Source: Methylovulum sp. (GTDB taxonomy: Bacteria > Pseudomonadota > Gammaproteobacteria > Methylococcales > Methylomonadaceae). Taken from it: a DNA stretch of 6,268 bases. The notes under the pieces are model-generated. The model searched no databases, had not been told where the DNA came from, and saw only the letters and a program-made list of their open reading frames with translations. Every line of letters begins with the position of its first letter. Position 1 is the first letter of the stretch. Below, in pieces: positions 1-5,190 of the stretch. The translations under genes and the position numbers were made by a program. The stretch spans positions 1-6,268 of the forward strand of contig SCST01000519.1 of the NCBI GenBank assembly GCA_004299465.1, in the 5' to 3' direction.

Positions 1-817
1 CGTTCGTCAATTGAAAAGGCAGGGCCCGCAAAAAATGCTCTATTTCCCGTTTCGAACCGGGCAATACCGGCGCTTGCCAAACTTTAGCCTTCGCTTTGAC
101 GCGGCGCAGGCTTAAATGATGCGCCAGCAATTCTTCAAACGCGAGGCGTCTTAGCGCGGGTACGCTGCCGTCTTGCAAGGCCTCGGCCGAAATAGCTTCA
201 TCAGGAGCATGTAAGGTCCGTATCGCGTCAGCCAGGCTGGGGTAATCGTATTGCTGCAGGATGGCGGCAGGAATCCAGTCCGTCAGTACCGATTTATCGT
301 GATCGCAACGCATTAATGCCTGCTTGACCGCCTTACGCACGGCGTTTTGGGTCAAGCCTTCCGTCAACGGGTAGACCGGCGTTAACCGGCTTTCGGTGAC
401 TGCAAATTCAGGATTTGCAATCACCGTATAATCGGGATGCACCATTTCCAGGCCGGCAAAACCGTAACGCACTTCGGCGAATACCGTCAGCCAGGTGTCC
501 GGTTTCAGCGCCTGTTGCTGGCTGGCCGTAAAATGAAAAAACCGTAATGAGATAGCGCCGGTTCCGTCATTGATCCGGCATACCAGGCTCCTGCGGCCTC
601 TGGGCAAAATGTCGGTAAACTCAACTTTTCCGCAGATTAAAACCGTCATGCCGGCTGCCAATGAAGCGATAGGATAAACCCGGGTCCGATCTTCATAGCG
701 ATACGGCAAATGGAATACCAGGTCCTGGAGGCTGCGAATGCCGAGCTTTTCCAGGCGGTTTGCCGTTTGGACGCCGATCCCTGTTAATGCAGTAACCGGC
801 AGGTGTTGGCTGTTCAT
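1..817 (-). CDS. recG: ATP-dependent DNA helicase RecG, N-terminal part (3' end outside window)
   Basis: RecG is a monomeric superfamily 2 DNA translocase that regresses stalled replication forks and processes Holliday junctions and R-loops in the cytoplasm. The 272 codons visible cover the N-terminal fork-recognition part. They start with a helix-hairpin-helix-like stretch (LTGIG, then LGIRSLQDLVFHLPYRYEDR, about residues 11-44). The OB-fold wedge domain follows (about 50-150, with GRRSLVCRINDGTG, LRFFHF and EMVHPDY). Then come LTPVYPLTEGLTQ and RRLAFEELLAHHLSL. The frame stays open to ALPFQLTN, which aligns with the E. coli ALPFKPTG just before the helicase core, so the Walker motifs lie off the left edge. 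E. coli RecG is 693 residues, so roughly 60% is missing. I chose ATG 817 because MNSQHLPVTALTGIG fits the family's start; no strong ribosome binding site precedes it. It lies 128 bp downstream of ridA on the same strand, so co-transcription is likely. Confidence 0.95.
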   Translation of the reverse strand, partial: MNSQHLPVTALTGIGVQTANRLEKLGIRSLQDLVFHLPYRYEDRTRVYPIASLAAGMTVLICGKVEFTDILPRGRRSLVCRINDGTGAISLRFFHFTASQQQALKPDTWLTVFAEVRYGFAGLEMVHPDYTVIANPEFAVTESRLTPVYPLTEGLTQNAVRKAVKQALMRCDHDKSVLTDWIPAAILQQYDYPSLADAIRTLHAPDEAISAEALQDGSVPALRRLAFEELLAHHLSLRRVKAKAKVWQAPVLPGSKREIEHFLRALPFQLTN

Positions 818-860
818 TAAAATACAATGTCCGCTAACAGCAGTATTACGAAGCCGCTAC

Positions 861-919
861 CCATTTACCGCAACAGCACAAGCGCTTATATTTTCGTGCC
901 TCTGCTGCGCGGTAAATGG
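861..919. repeat. inverted repeat between ridA and recG
   Basis: Two perfect 11-bp arms, CCATTTACCGC (861-871) and GCGGTAAATGG (909-919), face each other. A second short stem, CAGCA (874-878) with TGCTG (903-907), lies inside them after a small internal loop, leaving a 24-nt apical loop. No T-run follows on either strand, so this is not a classic Rho-independent terminator. It could be a REP-like dispersed hairpin, an RNA processing site between ridA and recG, or a transcript-stabilising structure. The repeat is seen directly; the role is not known. Confidence 0.6.
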
Positions 920-931
920 AACGCAGATGGC

Positions 932-950
932 GCTGATCATTATGATCAGC
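932..950. repeat. perfect 19-bp palindrome over the ridA stop codon
   Basis: GCTGATCATTATGATCAGC consists of two 9-bp arms around a single central T, and each arm contains TGATCA. It overlaps the ridA stop codon (946-948) and lies 12 bp from the inverted repeat at 861-919. With no loop it is poor as an RNA terminator hairpin and looks more like a protein-binding palindrome. Its position at the end of a gene is unusual for an operator. Confidence 0.5.
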
Positions 951-1350
951 AAGCCGGATATTCCTGGGGCGGCAACTGCATAATCGCGTCCATTTCCACC
1001 TCGGCGCCTTTTGGCAGGGCGGCAACGCCAATCGCGGCACGCGCGGGATAAGGCGCTTGAAAATAGCGCCCCATAATTTCATTGACTATCGGGAAATGCG
1101 CCAAATCGGTCAGGAACACATTCAGCTTGACCACATCAGAAAAACCGCCTCCCGCCGCCTCGGCAACCGCTTTTAAATTTTCAAACACCTGGGTAATTTG
1201 CGCGGAAATATCGCCGTCAACCAAGGTCATCGTTTCGGGAACCAAAGGTATTTGTCCTGAAAGATAAACGGTATGGTCAACCTTTACCGCTTGTGAATAA
1301 GTGCCTATGGCTTGTGGGGCATTGTCTGTCTGAATAATCTCTTTAGTCAT
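946..1350 (-). CDS. ridA: RidA family reactive intermediate/imine deaminase
   Basis: A 134-residue RidA/YjgF/YER057c/UK114 protein, the usual size. RidA hydrolyses reactive 2-aminoacrylate and related enamines or imines released by PLP enzymes such as threonine dehydratase, protecting other PLP enzymes; it works as a cytoplasmic trimer. Family motifs are visible: NAPQAIGTYSQAV (10-22), YLSGQIP (29-35), LKAVAEAAG (59-67), VKLNVFLTDL (74-83) and the active-site segment YPARAAIGVAALP (101-113). Arg104 and Glu119 correspond to the E. coli catalytic Arg105 and Glu120. The C-terminus carries about seven residues beyond the normal end (PPQEYPAC). A longer reading from ATG 1374 is possible, but ATG 1350 has an AAGG ribosome binding site 7 nt upstream and matches the family N-terminus. 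In some gammaproteobacteria, as I recall, ridA follows spoT; here a non-coding region lies upstream instead, and recG lies downstream. Confidence 0.94.
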   Translation of the reverse strand: MTKEIIQTDNAPQAIGTYSQAVKVDHTVYLSGQIPLVPETMTLVDGDISAQITQVFENLKAVAEAAGGGFSDVVKLNVFLTDLAHFPIVNEIMGRYFQAPYPARAAIGVAALPKGAEVEMDAIMQLPPQEYPAC

Positions 1351-1399
1351 TTTCTTACCTTGATCTTGATACATTAACTTTTCATCGGGTTTTGTGCCG

Positions 1400-1481
1400 G
1401 CGTCGATATATACTCTGAACGGTCAAGTTTTCGGTTTTTTTATGTAGGGTACGTAAACATGACCGTGCGAAATATCGATGT
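1400..1481. repeat. 82-bp imperfect inverted repeat upstream of ridA
   Basis: The inner arms are ACGGTCAAGTTT (1419-1430) and AAACATGACCGT (1455-1466), which pair at 11 of 12 positions around a 24-nt loop. The outer arms CGTCGATAT (1401-1409) and ATATCGATG (1472-1480) pair at all nine positions if one G-T wobble is allowed. Nine bases on one side and five on the other separate the two stems. It begins about 50 bp upstream of the ridA start and could be part of its leader, a binding region, or a decayed palindromic repeat. A T-run (1434-1441) sits in the loop rather than after the stem, which argues against a terminator. Confidence 0.55.
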
Positions 1482-1533
1482 GTTTGCGTTGTCGTATCCG
1501 CTAACCGGACTATCACAATGATCAAACAAAACC

Positions 1534-1640
1534 TGCGGCACACCGCACCGGCTGGCGGCTCACTTGTACTGCCGCTCGCCGTAAGGCCCGGCAGTATAGC
1601 ACGAATTCAACGACTCCCGGCGGCTATGGGGAAACCCAAG
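1534..1640. other. cluster of short GC-rich hairpins, possible structured RNA
   Basis: Three hairpins follow closely. The first is TGCGG-CACA-CCGCA (1534-1547). The second has an 8-bp stem TACTGCCG/CGGCAGTA (1567-1574/1589-1596) topped by GCC-GTAA-GGC with a GNRA loop. The third is TGGG-GAAA-CCCA (1627-1638), again with a GNRA loop. A long-range pair CGGCACA (1536-1542) with TGTGCCG (1657-1663) could close the set. Read on the minus strand, the first hairpin is followed by GGTTTTGTTT, so it could end a minus-strand transcript. I recognise no Rfam family here; it does not read as 6S, SRP, tmRNA or RNase P RNA. Real hairpins are seen; RNA function is a guess. Confidence 0.3.
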
Positions 1641-1676
1641 AGCGCAGGCAATCGTTTGTGCCGTGTTGACCTGTGG

Positions 1677-1741
1677 CTGAATAATTAAGCTTGACAGTTA
1701 TAATGTCATCATGAAACAGGCGGGAATTTTGCAAACTGTCA
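1677..1741 (+). promoter_or_regulatory. candidate sigma-70 promoter inside an operator-like repeat
   Basis: A perfect -10 hexamer TATAAT (1699-1704) lies inside the inverted repeat TGACA-N7-TGTCA (1692-1708). The best -35 match at usable spacing is weak (CTGAAT, 1677-1682, 16-bp spacer), as is common at activator-dependent promoters. A third half-site TGTCA recurs at 1737-1741, 33 bp after the second, which is close to three helical turns. The arrangement would suit a dimeric regulator controlling the plus-strand gene at 1848. The boxes are seen; promoter activity is inferred. Confidence 0.35.
1718..1733 (+). promoter_or_regulatory. candidate sigma-54 (-24/-12) promoter element
   Basis: The string AGGCGGGAATTTTGCA has GG at 1719-1720 and GC at 1731-1732, exactly 10 nt apart as RpoN promoters require. 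The -12 part TTGCA is perfect; the -24 part matches about four of seven positions of TGGCACG. It would start transcription near 1744, about 104 nt before the plus-strand gene. It competes with the TATAAT box just upstream, and such motifs also occur by chance. Confidence 0.25.
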
Positions 1742-1771
1742 TATAGCCTATCGATTAATCCTATATCATAA

Positions 1772-1810
1772 GGCCTGGAAGACACTGCTTTTCAGCATTG
1801 ATTTCCAGCC
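1772..1810 (+). other. hairpin in probable 5' leader of the small secreted protein
   Basis: CTGGAA (1775-1780) pairs with TTCCAG (1803-1808) and is extended by GG/CC across a one-base bulge. A small CTG/CAG stem sits inside the loop. It lies 37 nt before the start codon, between the promoter candidates and the gene, and may influence the stability or translation of the leader. No known riboswitch was recognised. Confidence 0.3.
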
Positions 1811-1847
1811 CCTATCCTGTCATCACATCAAAGGCTTTTTAAATATT

Positions 1848-2198
1848 ATGAATATCATTAAAAAAACAGCGCTAAGCTTCTTTATCGCAATCTCTTTAGG
1901 CGCCATCAGCACCGTAGCTTTCAGCGAAGAAGCGGCTAATAGTTCAGCGACGAGTGTCAGCGAAACTATTGCGCATATTGAAAAAGCTTTAGTCGAAATC
2001 AGCAAAAGCGATTTTTCCGCCGCCCATTTGCATTTAAAAGCCGCACGCGCATCTTCCGAGCACATTAGCGGCAATGAAGCCATCGTAAAACAGGCCAACG
2101 CAGAGGTTATCCAGGGACAAATCCAATCCAAGTACGGCGATATTAAAAAATCGACCGATGAACTCAACAAGGCATTAGCGCTGTATAAATCGCTCTAA
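1848..2198 (+). CDS. small exported helical protein, SmbP-like
   Basis: A 116-residue protein with a clear Sec signal peptide: basic MNIIKK, hydrophobic core about 8-24, and an AFS cleavage site before Glu27. The mature part is about 90 residues and almost wholly helical by heptad-like spacing. Two helix pairs can be drawn: SVSETIAHIEKALVEISKSD (37-55) with AAHLHLKAARASSEHI (58-73), then AIVKQANAEVIQGQIQ (78-93) with KKSTDELNKALALYK (100-114). The layout resembles the periplasmic small metal-binding protein SmbP of Nitrosomonas, a four-helix bundle. However, only four His (43, 60, 62, 72) are present, and no Cys, whereas SmbP is rich in His. Metal binding is therefore doubtful and the assignment is to a fold-like relative only. 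A weak AAAGG site lies 13 nt before ATG 1848. The gene stands alone, divergent from ridA and convergent with the lipoprotein gene. A shadow frame on the other strand was discarded because only this frame has a signal peptide. Confidence 0.8.
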   Translation: MNIIKKTALSFFIAISLGAISTVAFSEEAANSSATSVSETIAHIEKALVEISKSDFSAAHLHLKAARASSEHISGNEAIVKQANAEVIQGQIQSKYGDIKKSTDELNKALALYKSL

Positions 2199-2214
2199 AC
2201 CAGGGGATTTAAGA

Positions 2215-2238
2215 CAGGGCCGGATAAATTCGGCCCTG
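2215..2238. terminator. hairpin between convergent genes, possible terminator
   Basis: CAGGGCCG (2215-2222) and CGGCCCTG (2231-2238) form a perfect 8-bp GC-rich stem with an 8-nt loop, 17 nt past the small secreted protein gene and 30 nt past the end of the convergent lipoprotein gene. There is no T-run on either strand, so it would be an atypical or two-way terminator or a 3'-end stabiliser. Confidence 0.45.
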
Positions 2239-2268
2239 CCTGCCCTTGGCCCAAGCCCGGTTCGCGAC

Positions 2269-2832
2269 CTAATGCCAGCCCCCGTACTGCCGGGTTGGAT
2301 CGCCACGAAAACCTGTCGATGTCTTGTTTTCCTCAGGCGCTGAAATAGTGCTTTCAGCCGCCATCACCATATTCGCTCGAGTATAACCGCCCAACGCTTC
2401 CGCTTTCTTGGCAATCGTCGTTGTCAGTGGATTGAGGTCATATTGCGTTATGCCAGGCTCGACGGCTACCGCGATAAGTTTTTCAAGACCTGGCTCACCC
2501 GCTTCGGGATAAAATCTTAACACGACAGGCAACACCGTATTGGCTGGAATTTCCACGCGATAACGGCCGTTATCCTGTAATGCGGCATGAGCAAGGGCTT
2601 GCCCTTTGCTGTCGGTCACCTCAATATCCCCTGCTTTTATCGCACCGGCCTTATTGCTGACAAGCCCTTGCAGTATTGTCGCCTGGTCGTATTTTTTGGC
2701 TGCCTTAGGGTTTGATAATGTGTGTTGACTGGCTTTTTCGCAGCCTGCCGGAATAGCGGCGAATATCAACAGCATCAGCGCAATGAAAAAACCGCGGTGT
2801 CCGGCGCTTGAACGGGAAAGGAACGTAGTCAT
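2269..2832 (-). CDS. probable lipoprotein with carboxypeptidase-regulatory-like beta-sandwich domain
   Basis: A 187-residue exported protein. The hydrophobic signal FFIALMLLIFAAIPAGC (15-31) ends at Cys31. The lipobox is imperfect, with Pro at -3 where Leu, Val or Ile is usual, so lipidation is likely but not certain. After a short charged linker, residues about 52-128 (ATILQGLVSNKAGAIKAGDI through GRYRVEIPANTVLPVVLRFYPE) look like a transthyretin/carboxypeptidase-regulatory type sandwich. LNPLTTTIAKKAEALGGYT (133-151) follows, a pattern seen after such domains in surface proteins. The tail is low complexity and ends GFRGDPTRQYGGWH. The frame extends upstream to 2937, but ATG 2832 directly precedes the signal peptide and has a GGA 7 nt before it. 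It lies 101 bp downstream of the methyltransferase-like gene. No enzymatic motif is visible; a cell-envelope binding or structural role is a guess. Confidence 0.75.
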   Translation of the reverse strand: MTTFLSRSSAGHRGFFIALMLLIFAAIPAGCEKASQHTLSNPKAAKKYDQATILQGLVSNKAGAIKAGDIEVTDSKGQALAHAALQDNGRYRVEIPANTVLPVVLRFYPEAGEPGLEKLIAVAVEPGITQYDLNPLTTTIAKKAEALGGYTRANMVMAAESTISAPEENKTSTGFRGDPTRQYGGWH

Positions 2833-2933
2833 AATAGATTCCGTAGAATGAGTGTGTCTGGATTCCCGGCGCCGGCAAAGCTCCCAAGCGCAAGTATTGG
2901 GAACTGCATCATGCCAGCGGAAAAACCCGGCGA

Positions 2934-3506
2934 TCACCTTGGCCGATATTGATATTTCTCAATCAGCGATTTTACTTGGTTAGGGTCAATGTCTTCTTTT
3001 TTGGTAAACAGGCCCAAGGTATCGGCTTTATCCCTGGTCTCTAAAAAAGGCAAAACGATGTGATAGTACGGCCTGTTCCAGAAATCATGGATAATAATCT
3101 TGCAGTTCGGCGGCGTGTTCAGTATGCAGTTAAGCGTGCAGGCCACCCTGAACCTGCCGTCAATCAACACCAGGTCATGCTCGCTTTTTCTTGAAAAAAT
3201 GCCCAATGAATAGTTCGGCCATTGGTGTTTTTTACAAAAGCCAGTCGGATAGCCCCAGAACGAAGTCCTGCCGATGTCAACGACATGGAATAATAACTTT
3301 CCGACCGATAAGGCCTCGGAAATAACGGGATGGTGTTTCAGGTTTTCATTGATAAAGCTTGCTGAAGATTCGACCGAATCGATTTGCTTGATGCCCGGAA
3401 CACTGGCCGCATATAGTGTGCTGGCACCGGCCCCAAACTCGAGGAAGCGGGTCGATAAATCAATGTGTGTATGTAAAATACCAAGTTCATCAGTTGTCAT
3501 TGTCAT
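2934..3506 (-). CDS. class I SAM-dependent methyltransferase-like protein
   Basis: A 190-residue cytoplasmic protein without membrane segments. A motif I-like SAM-binding loop FLEFGAGASTLYAA (21-34) is followed by the strand-2 segment QIDSVES (41-47) with an acidic residue at its end. Further conserved-looking blocks are VVDIGRTSFWGYP (75-87), DLVLIDGRFRVACTL (111-125) and CKIIIHDFWNRPYY (135-148). This set matches a family of small methyltransferase-like proteins often found near glycan or polysaccharide genes. I infer the family from motifs; the substrate is unknown. ATG 3506 is preceded by GGGGTGA at suitable spacing and by an in-frame TGA, so the start is well defined, although the N-terminus is short for a Rossmann methyltransferase. 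It stands between nadA and the lipoprotein gene with no glycosyltransferase in view. Confidence 0.75.
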   Translation of the reverse strand: MTMTTDELGILHTHIDLSTRFLEFGAGASTLYAASVPGIKQIDSVESSASFINENLKHHPVISEALSVGKLLFHVVDIGRTSFWGYPTGFCKKHQWPNYSLGIFSRKSEHDLVLIDGRFRVACTLNCILNTPPNCKIIIHDFWNRPYYHIVLPFLETRDKADTLGLFTKKEDIDPNQVKSLIEKYQYRPR

Positions 3507-3592
3507 GGCTCACCCCATCAACAACATCTGAAATAAAGATACTGCCTGCATAACAAAAAATAGCGCACCCTTTCCTTACCTGTTTCTTTATT

Positions 3593-3623
3593 TTTATATT
3601 TTTATAAATCATATAGTTTTCAA
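3593..3623 (-). promoter_or_regulatory. candidate promoter for the methyltransferase-like gene
   Basis: Reading the minus strand, TTGAAA (3623-3618) is followed 19 bp later by TATAAA (3598-3593), about 87 bp before the start codon at 3506. The spacer is 2 bp longer than ideal. In such AT-rich DNA, chance matches are frequent, so confidence is low. Confidence 0.25.
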
Positions 3624-3629
3624 CCGATT

Positions 3630-3652
3630 AAAAAACTCGCCACCTTAGGCGA
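3630..3652 (-). terminator. weak Rho-independent terminator candidate downstream of nadA
   Basis: On the minus strand TCGCC-TAAGGT-GGCGA forms a 5-bp stem followed by G and six T residues. It lies about 150 nt past the nadA stop and just before the promoter candidate of the next gene, where a terminator would separate the two units. The stem is short. Confidence 0.4.
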
Positions 3653-3802
3653 TTTCCTGCAAAGTAAGCCGGCTTGCCTGTCTTTATTCCCGGTTTTAGG
3701 CCTTGAAAATAAACAAAAAACCCGCACTGTACCCGTTCCCGGATATCGCCTTAAAATAAATTCACAACCGTATTGGCTTAACCCCGGCCAACAAAAAAAA
3801 TA

Positions 3803-4891
3803 TTAACTCACCCGCAACATATTATCCAATGCCTTTTTTGCAAGCCTGGATTCGCTGGCAGGCACTGAAATCCGGTTGATGACATGCCCGGCGGCGAGAT
3901 TCTCCAAAATCCATGCCAGATGTTGCGGATCGGTCCTGAACATCGTCGAGCACATGCACAAGGTCGGCGACATAAAATGCACATTTTTACCCTGCGCCCT
4001 GCATTCTTCGTGCAGGCGGTTGACCAGGTTCAATTCGGTCGCGACCAGCCAGCGGGTATTCGGTTCGGCGGCGCGCACCGTTTTGAGTATGTATTCGGTG
4101 GAGCCAACATAATCGGCTTTTTGGCAGACTTCAAAACAGGCCTCCGGGTGCGCGATAACCTTGGTTTCGGGGTAACGCTCGAGAAAATGATCGATCTGTT
4201 CCGGCTTGAACACCTGATGCACCGAACAATAACCGTTCCAGAGTATCATTTTGGCTTTCTTGATTTGCGCTTCGCTCAGGCCGCCCAAGGGTTTATTGAA
4301 ATCCCAGGTAACCATTTCATCGAGCGGGATACCCATGCGATAACCGGTATTGCGTCCCAAATGCTGATCCGGGAAAAACAGCACCTTGGCGCGCTGCGCA
4401 AAACTCCATTCCAGTATTTTCCGGGCATTCGACGAGGTGCAGACAATGCCGTCGTGGCTGCCGCAAAAGGCTTTCAGGTCCGCGGAAGAATTGATGTAGG
4501 TAACCGGCGTTACGGCATTTTCCACATCGATAATTTGCGATAACTCATCCCAGCATTGGCGGACTTTAACCAGGTTCGCCATATCCGCCATCGAACAGCC
4601 CGCCGCCAAATCCGGCAGGATGGCTATCTGCTCGGGGCGCGACAGAATATCGGCGACTTCGGCCATAAAATGCACGCCGCAGAACACGATATATTCCGCT
4701 GCCGATTGCGCCGCATCCCTGGACAGTTTTAACGAATCGCCGGAAAAATCGGCGTGCTTGAAGACTTCATCACGTTGGTAATGGTGGCCGAGCACGACAC
4801 AGCGGCTGCCGAGCTTGGCTTTGGCGGCGACAATACGCGCATCGCAGGCCTCATCATCGAGTAAGGCGTAATCTTGAATAGGTAGGGACAT
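3803..4891 (-). CDS. nadA: quinolinate synthase NadA
   Basis: NadA condenses iminoaspartate (from NadB) with dihydroxyacetone phosphate to give quinolinate, the precursor of the NAD ring, using an oxygen-sensitive [4Fe-4S] cluster in the cytoplasm. The 362 residues match the family length. Visible motifs are LGHHYQRDEV (34-43), HADFSGDSLKLSR (46-58), FCGVHFMAEVADIL (70-83), AAGCSMADM (96-104), TYINSSADLKAFC (131-143), CTSSNARKIL (151-160), FFPDQHLGRNTG (172-183), WNGYCSVHQVF (218-228), HPEACFEV (248-255) and LCMCSTMFRTDP (311-322). Cluster ligands are expected at Cys99, Cys222 and Cys312 or Cys314, so the protein looks intact. ATG 4891 gives a family-like N-terminus; the ribosome binding site is weak (GAG 9 nt upstream). 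The sequence CATTTTAAAA over this start recurs 60 bp upstream (4949-4958). No nadB or nadC is in view and nadA seems to be transcribed alone. Confidence 0.97.
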   Translation of the reverse strand: MSLPIQDYALLDDEACDARIVAAKAKLGSRCVVLGHHYQRDEVFKHADFSGDSLKLSRDAAQSAAEYIVFCGVHFMAEVADILSRPEQIAILPDLAAGCSMADMANLVKVRQCWDELSQIIDVENAVTPVTYINSSADLKAFCGSHDGIVCTSSNARKILEWSFAQRAKVLFFPDQHLGRNTGYRMGIPLDEMVTWDFNKPLGGLSEAQIKKAKMILWNGYCSVHQVFKPEQIDHFLERYPETKVIAHPEACFEVCQKADYVGSTEYILKTVRAAEPNTRWLVATELNLVNRLHEECRAQGKNVHFMSPTLCMCSTMFRTDPQHLAWILENLAAGHVINRISVPASESRLAKKALDNMLRVS

Positions 4892-5007
4892 TTTAAAAAT
4901 CTCGGGGTAAAAGGATTAAGTTCAACATGGCTGCGTTGAGCGTTGGAGCATTTTAAAAGTTTCATGCGCTAAATCCTAATTTGTATACGGAAGCGATAAG
5001 GCGGGGG

Positions 5008-5156
5008 TGGAATGCGGAATTGGCCGTTTTTACCCGCGCTGGCGATTTCCGAGAGCAGGGATTCGTAGACATCACCTTGGGTGCCCTGAAATGCCTGACC
5101 TTTTTCGTGCGAGTCTTTTTCCATCCCGTCTACATGCCGTCGATGGTTTTGACCGC
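5008..5156 (-). pseudogene. remnant of a type I restriction-modification M subunit (hsdM-like)
   Basis: On the minus strand, 5085-5008 reads GTQGDVYESLLSEIASAGKN followed by GQFRIP. This closely matches the segment before the SAM domain of one HsdM group, where GDxYEYLLSKIATAGKNGQF runs into RTPRHII. Upstream in the same frame are MEKDSHEKGQAFQ (from 5124). In another frame, AVKTIDGM (5156-5133) resembles the preceding HsdM stretch but ends in a stop at 5132-5130, as if a small indel broke the frame. After GQFRIP the frame runs into PPPPYRFRIQ, unlike any HsdM. Only about 50 codons survive, with no catalytic NPPF motif, so the scrap cannot be a working methyltransferase. Identity rests on my recall of the HsdM consensus, not on a search. 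Confidence 0.55.
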
Positions 5157-5190
5157 TGGGTATAATAAATACTGAGTAACTGCTCAGGCC

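Larger units (their letters stand above)
1351..1847. other. 497-bp divergent intergenic region
   Basis: This is the space between divergent ridA (minus) and the small secreted protein gene (plus). No coding sequence with convincing start, length and composition was found on either strand. It holds a long imperfect inverted repeat (1400-1481), a GC-rich run of short hairpins (1534-1640), an operator-like repeat around a TATAAT box (1677-1741), a sigma-54-like motif (1718-1733) and a hairpin in the probable leader of the plus-strand gene (1772-1810); these are listed separately. The ridA promoter should lie here, but no minus-strand pair with good -35 and -10 boxes at normal spacing stands out. 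Confidence 0.7.
3507..3802. other. 296-bp AT-rich spacer between nadA and the methyltransferase-like gene
   Basis: No coding sequence is supported here. The part nearest the methyltransferase-like gene (about 3545-3635) is strikingly AT-rich, with T and A runs on both strands. The nadA-proximal part has normal composition, with a 5-bp stem TTGGC/GCCAA (3773-3777/3787-3791) just after the nadA stop and a palindrome AAGCCGGCTT (3666-3675). A weak nadA terminator and a promoter candidate for the next gene are listed separately. Confidence 0.6.

Noticed and set aside
1593..1598. TATACT on the minus strand as a -10 box for a small RNA ending at the 1534-1547 hairpin
   Set aside because: No -35 box is found at normal spacing and the hexamer is part of the arm of the hairpin at 1567-1596, so the promoter and the RNA structure would exclude each other.
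1534..1640. Cobalamin riboswitch or RNase P-like RNA
   Set aside because: Only loose similarity in short strings such as GGGGAAACCC was seen; the conserved core boxes of these families are absent.
1823..2170. 115-codon open frame on the minus strand with hydrophobic stretches
   Set aside because: It is the antisense of the small secreted protein. The plus frame has a coherent signal peptide and helical pattern.
2833..2937. Longer start (ATG 2937) for the lipoprotein frame, overlapping the methyltransferase-like gene stop
   Set aside because: The extra 35 residues would put a charged, Cys- and Arg-rich stretch before a clear signal peptide, whereas ATG 2832 directly precedes it and has its own ribosome binding site.
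3884..4543. 219-codon open frame on the plus strand
   Set aside because: It lies wholly inside the antisense of nadA, whose motifs are unmistakable; the plus-strand protein shows no recognisable motifs.
4729..4965. Short minus-strand frame starting MKLLKCSNAQ with an AGGA site 8 nt upstream, possible leader peptide for nadA
   Set aside because: It does not stop before nadA but runs about 160 bp into it in another frame, and its later residues look random.
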